Assembly (NCBI GenBank): GCA_016931225.1
Contig: JAFGFE010000025.1
Coordinates: forward strand, 1 to 64,000
DNA: 64,000 nt
DNA from: Candidatus Zymogenaceae bacterium
GTDB lineage: Bacteria; Desulfobacterota; Zymogenia; Zymogenales; Zymogenaceae
Direction: 5' to 3'
Each line of letters starts with the position of its first letter. Position 1 is the first letter of the stretch. The notes below the pieces were generated by a model that worked only from the letters and a program-made list of their open reading frames with translations, was not told the origin of the DNA and did not search any database. This document shows, piece after piece, positions 56,311-64,000 of the stretch. The position numbers were made by a program, and so were the translations under genes.

Positions 56311-57453
56311 TCAGTCCATGTCCGTGAGAAGTTCCTGAGCAACCCGGACGCCGCTCCCCAGCTCGATAGTGGCGCCGAGCCCCTTCAACGTCATTTCCAG
56401 GGCCGCCAGGGTCATAATGATATCGTATCTGTCCACGTAGCCCATGTGAGCGATGCGAAAGATTTTCCCCTTGAGCTGGCTCTGCCCCCCTGCGATGGTG
56501 ATCCCGTGGGTTTCACGAAGGCTCTTTACCACCGCCTGGCCGTCGATATCCGGCGGAGACTGGATGGCGGTGATGGAGCCGGACGGGGAGGTGGGGGCGA
56601 AAAGGCTCAGCCCCATACCGAGAGCCGCCTTCCTGGTGGCGTCGGCCATTTTTTCATAGCGGGAGAAAAGCTTTTTCAGCCCGATCTCATTGATGATATT
56701 CAACGCCTCTTTGAGTCCCACGATGAGGGATATGGCCGGCGTATAGGCGGTTTGATTCTTCAGGAGGTTCTTCTGCTCCTTGGCGAAGTTAAAATAGTAT
56801 TTCGGAAGATTCGATCGCTTTACGAATTCCCAGGCCTTTTCGGAGACCGAGGCGAAGGCAAGCCCCGGCGGGAGCATCAGGCCTTTCTGGGAACCGGAAA
56901 CCACCACGTCGAGGCCCCAGTCGTCCACCGGAAGATTGATGACCCCCAGGGCGCTGATGGCGTCGACGATGAGAATGGTATCGTCTTTTTTCCGGACGAT
57001 GTCGGCGATTTCCTTTATAGGGTGTCCCACGCCGGTGGATGTTTCCGACGCCTGGACCATGACCGCCTTGACGTTCTTGTTCGCGTCGAGGGCGTCTGCG
57101 ATGGTTTTCGGATTCACCGCCTGACCCCAGGTGACGTCGATGTTGATGGGTGTAACGCCGTAGGCTTCGGAGATCTCCGCCCATCTCTCGCCGAACTTCC
57201 CGCCCCGGACGCAGATGACCTCGTCGCCCGCGGAGAGGGTGTTGGCGACCGCGGCCTCCATCGCGCCGGTGCCGGAGCTGGCGTGTATGATGACCTCGGT
57301 TTTCGTCTGGTAAAGGTTTTTCAGGCCGTCGCGGACCTCTTCCAAAATCTCCGAAAACAGCGGAGCGCGGTGATGGATGATCGGTTCCGACATGGCGGCT
57401 AAAACCCGCTCGGGGATAGGCGTCGGCCCCGGACTCATAAGGTAGGTTTTCAT
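56311..57453 (-). CDS. Class V aminotransferase (phosphoserine / alanine-glyoxylate type)
   Basis: 380 residues. N-terminal SPGPTPIPERVLAAM is the family start, SSGTGAMEAAVANTL the PLP phosphate loop, IVDAISALGV the pyridine-binding Asp, and VSGSQKGLMLPPG contains the PLP Lys. Annotated relatives are serine-glyoxylate or alanine-glyoxylate aminotransferases, but the direct linkage with serA suggests that it works as the phosphoserine aminotransferase of serine synthesis, as known for related enzymes in archaea and other anaerobes. It has its own upstream promoter. Confidence 0.9.
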   Translation of the reverse strand: MKTYLMSPGPTPIPERVLAAMSEPIIHHRAPLFSEILEEVRDGLKNLYQTKTEVIIHASSGTGAMEAAVANTLSAGDEVICVRGGKFGERWAEISEAYGVTPINIDVTWGQAVNPKTIADALDANKNVKAVMVQASETSTGVGHPIKEIADIVRKKDDTILIVDAISALGVINLPVDDWGLDVVVSGSQKGLMLPPGLAFASVSEKAWEFVKRSNLPKYYFNFAKEQKNLLKNQTAYTPAISLIVGLKEALNIINEIGLKKLFSRYEKMADATRKAALGMGLSLFAPTSPSGSITAIQSPPDIDGQAVVKSLRETHGITIAGGQSQLKGKIFRIAHMGYVDRYDIIMTLAALEMTLKGLGATIELGSGVRVAQELLTDMD

Positions 57454-57496
57454 CGTTGCGTGTTCCTCGTACTAACGTTGTTCACACAAAATCATC

Positions 57497-57525
57497 TTAC
57501 TATCAAAAATACTTCCATATGTCAA
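57497..57525 (-). promoter_or_regulatory. Promoter of the serine biosynthesis pair
   Basis: On the minus strand: consensus TTGACA (57525-57520), a 17-bp spacer and TAGTAA (57502-57497) as a weak -10, 44 bp before the start codon. Confidence 0.5.
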
Positions 57526-57547
57526 GAAAGAAAAAATGAACGGCGAT

Positions 57548-59212
<1,665 letters not shown>

Positions 59213-59251
59213 GGTATAACCCTGTCTTTCGTGATAAAGGCGCACGTGAAA

Positions 59252-59279
59252 ACAGTACACCAATTTAATTATCTATCAA
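59252..59279 (-). promoter_or_regulatory. Candidate promoter of the GH13 gene
   Basis: Minus strand: TTGATA (59279-59274), a 16-bp spacer and TACTGT (59257-59252). Weak. Confidence 0.35.
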
Positions 59280-59353
59280 AAAAGGGCGGGCGTGACAAGG
59301 AAAAAGCACCGTTTGCTTCATCGGGCGAAAGATGAGTTCTTTCTCTCCCTCGT

Positions 59354-59382
59354 TTGACATGAGGGGACGGACACATTATGAT
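59354..59382 (+). promoter_or_regulatory. Sigma70-type promoter of the phosphoesterase gene
   Basis: TTGACA at 59354-59359, a 17-bp spacer and TATGAT at 59377-59382; start codon at 59420. Confidence 0.75.
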
Positions 59383-59419
59383 ATGGGTGAACATCCAAAA
59401 TCCGAAGACGGGAGGTATC

Positions 59420-60286
59420 ATGATCGGTATCGGGAAAAGAAGAACGGGGCGTTTTACAGGCTTTTGTGGATTGACCGTCATCCTGTTGATCGTGTGCGGA
59501 AGTGTGTCCGCCTCCGGTGAGGATACACAGCCATGGAATGAAGTTAACCTAGGGATAATATCAGTCGCCGATCCTGAAGATTTCACCTTCGCCGTCTTCG
59601 GAGACGCCCAGGAGGGGGTGGACGTGTTCCCGGTGGTGCTGGATATGATGGACAACGACGCGGATATCTCCTTTGCCATCGGGGTGGGGGACCTGGTGAC
59701 CACCGGAAGCGCCGAGAACTACGATTCGATGTCCCGGCTGCTTTCCGACCGGATGACCAAACCCCTGCTGTGGGTCGCGGGAAATCACGAGTACATGGCG
59801 GGGGGACGGACACGATATAAGACGCTCGTGGGGCCGGCGGATTTCTCCTTTGTCGTCGTGGATGTCACGTTCGTGATGCTGGATGGGGCGGATCCGTCCC
59901 GTCCCCCGGAGGAACGCGTCGCGTGGCTTGAACGGGAGCTCAATCGCGCCAGGGAGCGGGGGATGTGCCTGGTCTTCCTGCATCGACCGCTGTTCGATCC
60001 CCGGGGCGAGGGATATGCCGAAGCCCTGGACGAGACGTGGGCGGGAGAATTGCTGCGGCTCTTTCAGACGTATCGTGTGCACCACGTATTCTGCGGGCAC
60101 GTCCACGGGAGCTTTCACGGTCGGTGGGAGGGGGTCCCGTACGCTGTGACCGGCGGAGCCGGGGGAACGCTGGACGGGGACGATCCGAATACCTACTTTT
60201 ACCACTACCTGAAGGCAAACGTGAGTGGGAACGCCCTTCGCATCGGCACCGTACGGGTGCCGATTGAAAAAAACTCCGATGATTGA
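59420..60286 (+). CDS. Exported calcineurin-like metallophosphoesterase
   Basis: 288 residues with a signal peptide to about residue 34 (VCGSVSASGED). The five metal motifs occur in order: FAVFGDAQEGVD, GVGDLVTTG, GNHEYM, LHRPLF and CGHVHGSF. It probably hydrolyses a phosphoester outside the cytoplasmic membrane; the substrate is unknown. The ATG at 59420 follows GGGAGG; an upstream ATG at 59378 lies inside the promoter and is excluded. Confidence 0.9.
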   Translation: MIGIGKRRTGRFTGFCGLTVILLIVCGSVSASGEDTQPWNEVNLGIISVADPEDFTFAVFGDAQEGVDVFPVVLDMMDNDADISFAIGVGDLVTTGSAENYDSMSRLLSDRMTKPLLWVAGNHEYMAGGRTRYKTLVGPADFSFVVVDVTFVMLDGADPSRPPEERVAWLERELNRARERGMCLVFLHRPLFDPRGEGYAEALDETWAGELLRLFQTYRVHHVFCGHVHGSFHGRWEGVPYAVTGGAGGTLDGDDPNTYFYHYLKANVSGNALRIGTVRVPIEKNSDD

Positions 60287-60343
60287 TTCGATGCCGGGAG
60301 GTTTCGGTATCTCGGTCCATGTCCAGCGATTCATCTCCAAGAA

Positions 60344-60372
60344 TTGACACAACCCATGTGAAAATGTTACCA
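60344..60372 (+). promoter_or_regulatory. Candidate promoter of treT-otsAB
   Basis: TTGACA at 60344-60349, a 17-bp spacer and TTACCA as a poor -10. Confidence 0.35.
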
Positions 60373-60432
60373 TTAACCTTCAAAATTTCATTGTTTCAAG
60401 GTCCGATCGACGATTGATCCGATGAGGTTTGT

Positions 60433-61701
60433 ATGAGGGGAACGATTTTACATATCAGGAAACGAAAAGACAGGGGAACATCGATATCCATGAAGCAGAA
60501 GAACCTGGCTCAATACAAGGCGATCGTCGGCAATGAGACAGTCGATGAAATCTATGAAAAGGCGTTGGGACTCAAAGACAAACACGTTGTCTGCATCAGC
60601 TCCACCTACCAGGGCGGGGGCGTGGCCGAAATGCTCAACAGCATGATTCCCATGTTCAACGACGTGGGATTGGAATTCGGGTGGCGGATTCTCCATGGTT
60701 CGCCGGACTTTTTTACCATCACCAAGAAGTTTCACAACGCCATGCAGGGGGACAAGATTAACCTGTCCCAGAGAAAGAAGCAGATATACTCCGAGACGAA
60801 CCGGCGGTTTGCGAAGTTCACCCACCTCGACCATGATCTGGTGGTGGTGCACGATCCCCAGCCGCTGCCCCTCATCGATTATTATGAGAAGAACCAGCCC
60901 TGGATACTGCGCCTGCACATCGACATCACTCATCCCAACCGGGAACTGTGGGAGTACCTGAAGGGATACATGGGAAAATACGATCACGTGGTCGTATCCC
61001 ACGAGGACTACAAGAAGAAGGACCTGAAGGTTCCCCAATCCATTATATTCCCCACCATCGACCCCTTGACCATCAAGAACAAGCCCGTCACCGTCAACAC
61101 CATAAACAACTACCTGACGAAGTTCGGCGTCAAGCCGGACAAACCCATCGTCTCCCAGGTGTCGCGGTTTGACAAGTTCAAGGATCCCAAGGGGGTGCTC
61201 AAAATATTCGAAAAGGTCAGAAAGGAGATCGACTGTCAGCTGATCCTGCTGGGGTCGCTGGCCACCGACGACCCCGAGGGACAGAAGATATTCGAGGACG
61301 TCAAGAAAGCCGCGGATAGAAGCTCGTTTCGGGACGATATCCACCTGATACTGGTGGATAACGACATCCTGGTAAACGCCGTCCAGAGCGCTTCGGCGGT
61401 GGTCGTCCAGAAATCGCTCCGGGAGGGGTTCGGACTGGTCGTGTCCGAGGCGCTGTATAAAAAGACCCCGGTGGTGGCGTCCAACGTGGGGGGCATTCCG
61501 TTCCAGGTGATCGACGGAGAGACCGGCTTTCTTCACGATCCGAAGGACGTGAACGGGTTTGCGGAAAGCGTCATCCGGCTTCTGAACGACGGGGTGCTCA
61601 GGGAAGAGCTGGGGGCGAGGGGGCACGACCACGTGAGGGACAATTTCCTCATCACCCGTCTGATGCTCGACTGGTTGAAGCTGTTGGAACAATATATATA
61701 A
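60433..61701 (+). CDS. treT: Trehalose synthase TreT (GT4, NDP-glucose + glucose)
   Basis: 422 residues. GT4-type glycosyltransferase whose conserved blocks match TreT: VCISSTYQGGGVAEMLNSM, VVVHDPQPLPLIDYYEK, LRLHIDITHPNRELWEYL, SQVSRFDKFKDPKGVL and the nucleotide-sugar site LREGFGLVVSEAL. TreT makes trehalose in one reversible step from NDP-glucose and glucose. The ATG at 60433 follows GAGG; the ATG at 60490 gives a protein nearer to the usual length and is also possible. It is 45 bp before the fused OtsA-OtsB gene. Confidence 0.92.
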   Translation: MRGTILHIRKRKDRGTSISMKQKNLAQYKAIVGNETVDEIYEKALGLKDKHVVCISSTYQGGGVAEMLNSMIPMFNDVGLEFGWRILHGSPDFFTITKKFHNAMQGDKINLSQRKKQIYSETNRRFAKFTHLDHDLVVVHDPQPLPLIDYYEKNQPWILRLHIDITHPNRELWEYLKGYMGKYDHVVVSHEDYKKKDLKVPQSIIFPTIDPLTIKNKPVTVNTINNYLTKFGVKPDKPIVSQVSRFDKFKDPKGVLKIFEKVRKEIDCQLILLGSLATDDPEGQKIFEDVKKAADRSSFRDDIHLILVDNDILVNAVQSASAVVVQKSLREGFGLVVSEALYKKTPVVASNVGGIPFQVIDGETGFLHDPKDVNGFAESVIRLLNDGVLREELGARGHDHVRDNFLITRLMLDWLKLLEQYI

Positions 61702-61746
61702 ATAAACATGAGTACTCAGTGATCAGAGGAGGAAAGGAAGAAGACA

Positions 61747-63939
61747 ATGAAACGTCTTCTGATCGTCTCAAACCGGCTGCCGGTGACGATCGAAAAAAAA
61801 CAGGATACATATACATATAGACAGAGCGTCGGCGGACTGGCCACCGCCATCGGCTCTTTTTATCAGGAATACGAGAGCATCTGGGTGGGCTGGCCGGGCA
61901 TCACGTCGGACAGATTGTCCCGGGAGGATCGGATTCCGGTGCGTGAACGCCTTATGGAGGAATATAAAAACCTCCCGGTGTTTCTCTCCAAAAAGGACCT
62001 GGAGCATTACTATCACGGATTTTCAAACAAGACCATCTGGCCGCTCTTTCATTATTTTACCGAATATACCGAATACGACCGGGAAAAGTGGAGATATTAC
62101 AAGAAGGTCAATCAGGAATTCTTCGACGAGGTGATGACCGTCGCCCGTCCCGACGATACCATCTGGATTCAGGACTACCACCTGATGCTCCTGCCCGAGA
62201 TGCTCCGAAAGCGGCTCCCGGGGGCGTCGATCGGCTTTTTTTTGCACATCCCCTTTCCCTCCTATGAGATTTTCCGCCTGCTGCCCTGGCGGGAGGAAAT
62301 CCTTGAGGGGCTGATGGGCGCCGACCTGATCGGCTTCCATACCTACGAATACGCCCGCCACTTTTTGAGCAGTGTCCATCGTCTTTTGGGACATGATTAT
62401 TCCATGGGCACCATTCATACCGGCGGGAGGGTGGTGAAGGTGGATACGTTTCCCATCGGCATCGATTTTGATACATTCAACACGGCCGCATTATTACCGG
62501 AGGTGAAGCGGGAGATAACCAAATTTAAAAAAGATATACTGGGACAAAAGGTGGTCCTCTCGGTGGATCGCTTGGACTATTCCAAGGGACTCCCGCTGCG
62601 CCTTGAGGCCATCGATGCGTTTCTGAAAAAATACCCGGAGTACCGCAAGAAGGTCGTCTTCATCCAGCTCATCGTCCCCTCACGGGAGCAGGTGGATTCC
62701 TACCGGATGATCAAGACCCGGGTGGACAACCTCATCGGACACATCAACGGCCACTACGGCCGGGTCGGGTGGGTTCCCATCTGGTATTTTTATCGCTCCA
62801 TGCCCTTTTCCAAGCTCATGGCCCTCTACGCCCTCGCCGACGTGGCCCTTGTGACGCCGGTCAGGGACGGGATGAACCTGGTGGCGAAGGAGTACGTGGC
62901 GTCCAAGCGCACGGGAAGGGGAATGCTAATATTAAGCGAGATGGCCGGCGCCGCCCGGGAACTGGGGGAGGCGATCATCGTCAACCCGAACGATTCCGAG
63001 GATATCATCCGGGGGCTGAAGGATGCCCTGGAGATGCCCGAGGAGGAAAAGGCGGCCAGAATGTGCTCCATGCAGAAGCGCATCAAGCACTACGACGTGG
63101 TGCACTGGGCGCAGGATTTTTTCGCCTCCCTCGATCGCATCAAGGGGCACCAGGCGGAGATGGCGATGAAGCTTTTGACGGATTCGGCCCGGGAAAAGCT
63201 GCGCGCCCGCTATGCCGGCGCGGAAAAAAGGCTCTTTCTGTTGGATTACGACGGGACGCTGGCGCCGATTGTGGATCGCCCCGAGCGGGCCGGGCCGTCG
63301 GCGGCGATTTTGGAAATTCTGTCGTCCCTGGCTTCCAATGAGAGGAACGATCTCGTCGTCATCAGCGGCAGGGATCGTGAGACGCTGGATGCGTGGCTGT
63401 CCGACCTTCCGGTATCCTTCGTGGCCGAGCACGGTGCATGGATCAAGGACCGCCCCGGAGGCGAGTGGGAGATGATCGAGCCGCTTTCCGACGACTGGAA
63501 AGAGGACATACGACCCATCTTCGACCTGTTTACCGACCGCACTCCCGGCTCTTTCGTCGAGGAAAAGAAGTTTTCCCTGGTGTGGCACTATCGGAACGTC
63601 ACCTCGGAGCTGGCCAACGATCGGGTCCGGGAGCTGGTGGACGAGCTGACCGGCCTGACCGCCAATATGAACCTCCAGGTGCTGGAGGGGAAAAAGGTGG
63701 TGGAGGTGAAGAACTCCGGCATCAACAAGGGACGGGCCGCCCAGCGCTGGCTGGGGGCGGACGGGCATGACTTCGTTCTGGCGGCGGGGGACGACTGGAC
63801 CGACGAGGACCTCTTCGCCGCCCTGCCGGAAGGCGCCTGCTCCATACGCATCGGCCTCGTGGCGACCCAGGCGGCCTACAACCTGGAGCGCCAGAGAGAC
63901 ATGCAAGAGCTTCTGGGGGAGCTGGCGGGTATTAGCTAG
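61747..63939 (+). CDS. otsAB: Fused trehalose-6-phosphate synthase/phosphatase
   Basis: 730 residues. Residues about 1-470 are a GT20 trehalose-6-phosphate synthase: VGWPGI, WIQDYHLMLLPEML, FFLHIPFPSYEIFRLLP and SVDRLDYSKGLPLRLEA. Residues about 480-730 are the phosphatase of the HAD superfamily: LLDYDGTLAPI (nucleophile Asp), VISGRDRETLDAW and AAGDDWTDEDLFAAL. UDP-glucose and glucose-6-phosphate thus go to trehalose in one bifunctional chain, as in yeast and several bacteria. AGGAGGAAAGGAAG precedes the ATG. Together with TreT there are two trehalose routes side by side. Confidence 0.95.
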   Translation: MKRLLIVSNRLPVTIEKKQDTYTYRQSVGGLATAIGSFYQEYESIWVGWPGITSDRLSREDRIPVRERLMEEYKNLPVFLSKKDLEHYYHGFSNKTIWPLFHYFTEYTEYDREKWRYYKKVNQEFFDEVMTVARPDDTIWIQDYHLMLLPEMLRKRLPGASIGFFLHIPFPSYEIFRLLPWREEILEGLMGADLIGFHTYEYARHFLSSVHRLLGHDYSMGTIHTGGRVVKVDTFPIGIDFDTFNTAALLPEVKREITKFKKDILGQKVVLSVDRLDYSKGLPLRLEAIDAFLKKYPEYRKKVVFIQLIVPSREQVDSYRMIKTRVDNLIGHINGHYGRVGWVPIWYFYRSMPFSKLMALYALADVALVTPVRDGMNLVAKEYVASKRTGRGMLILSEMAGAARELGEAIIVNPNDSEDIIRGLKDALEMPEEEKAARMCSMQKRIKHYDVVHWAQDFFASLDRIKGHQAEMAMKLLTDSAREKLRARYAGAEKRLFLLDYDGTLAPIVDRPERAGPSAAILEILSSLASNERNDLVVISGRDRETLDAWLSDLPVSFVAEHGAWIKDRPGGEWEMIEPLSDDWKEDIRPIFDLFTDRTPGSFVEEKKFSLVWHYRNVTSELANDRVRELVDELTGLTANMNLQVLEGKKVVEVKNSGINKGRAAQRWLGADGHDFVLAAGDDWTDEDLFAALPEGACSIRIGLVATQAAYNLERQRDMQELLGELAGIS

Positions 63940-64000
63940 AACAAAAAAGATGTGGTGTTGAAAGAGAAAATGTGGTATGAACAATCAATTATTGAATGTT

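Noticed and set aside
60448-61692. 414-codon antisense frame over treT
   Set aside because: TreT motifs are on the plus strand; the antisense product has no recognisable feature.

Overview
The window is a 64 kb chromosomal piece of a moderately GC-rich, densely coded bacterium. The gene content points to an anaerobe or microaerophile with a Gram-negative-type envelope: aldehyde:ferredoxin oxidoreductase, rubredoxin, desulfoferrodoxin, ferritin, rubrerythrin, class I [4Fe-4S] fumarase, a two-gene SufC/SufB machine, Tat-exported proteins and a lipoprotein, next to acyl-CoA dehydrogenases and an acyl-CoA ligase. A Desulfobacterota-like lineage fits this mix, but that is an inference with no marker gene behind it. 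No rRNA, tRNA, CRISPR array or complete insertion sequence was seen. Sigma70-like promoters with TTGACA-like -35 boxes and 17-bp spacers are frequent and easy to read.

Layout. 1-9 kb: the 3' part of a giant surface protein (DUF11 repeats around a large helical region), an FHA/transmembrane protein with an operator-like palindrome inside its promoter, and a GNAT acetyltransferase. 9-15 kb: tungsten-type aldehyde oxidoreductase, malic enzyme, a degenerate acyl-CoA dehydrogenase-like protein and fumarase. 15.5-32 kb: a plus-strand redox and metal stretch containing a DUF1499-MsrB lipoprotein fusion, a DUF255 thioredoxin-fold protein, a BASS-like transporter, CopZ-CopA, SufC-SufB, an Fe-S flavoprotein-arsenate reductase fusion, rubredoxin, glutaredoxin, a glutaredoxin-thioredoxin reductase fusion, SfsA, and a six-gene oxidative-stress operon (Tat Rieske protein, superoxide reductase, ferritin, rubrerythrin, TlpA-like thioredoxin, exported peroxiredoxin). 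That operon starts at a strong promoter carrying a perfect 7-1-7 Fur-type box. 32-43 kb: Na+/H+ antiporter, acyl-CoA ligase, AzlCD, two CPBP proteases, a TetR-acyl-CoA dehydrogenase operon and CorA. 43-50 kb: a membrane protein with a Tat sulfatase, then an AT-rich accessory patch (orphan HEPN-like protein, DUF3795, methyltransferase and a remnant of a SUMF1-type gene), then an intact SUMF1-type protein and a small exported protein. 50-64 kb: a PlsC-alpha/beta-hydrolase fusion, PurA with a translationally coupled DUF2889 protein, a serine biosynthesis pair, a GH13 alpha-glucosidase, an exported phosphoesterase, and two consecutive trehalose-making genes (TreT and a fused OtsA-OtsB).

How it fits together. 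The 15.5-32 kb stretch covers detoxification of superoxide and peroxide (SOR, rubrerythrin, peroxiredoxin), iron storage (ferritin), Fe-S repair (SufCB), thiol repair (MsrB, glutaredoxins, TrxR, TlpA) and copper/arsenate handling, arranged as several neighbouring transcription units. The most unusual items are the fusion proteins (DUF1499-MsrB, Isf-ArsC, Grx-TrxR, PlsC-hydrolase), the orphan exported Rieske protein under a Fur-type box, and the giant DUF11/helical-toroid protein. No single previously undescribed system can be proved from sequence alone. The Fur-type operon and the fusions are the best candidates.
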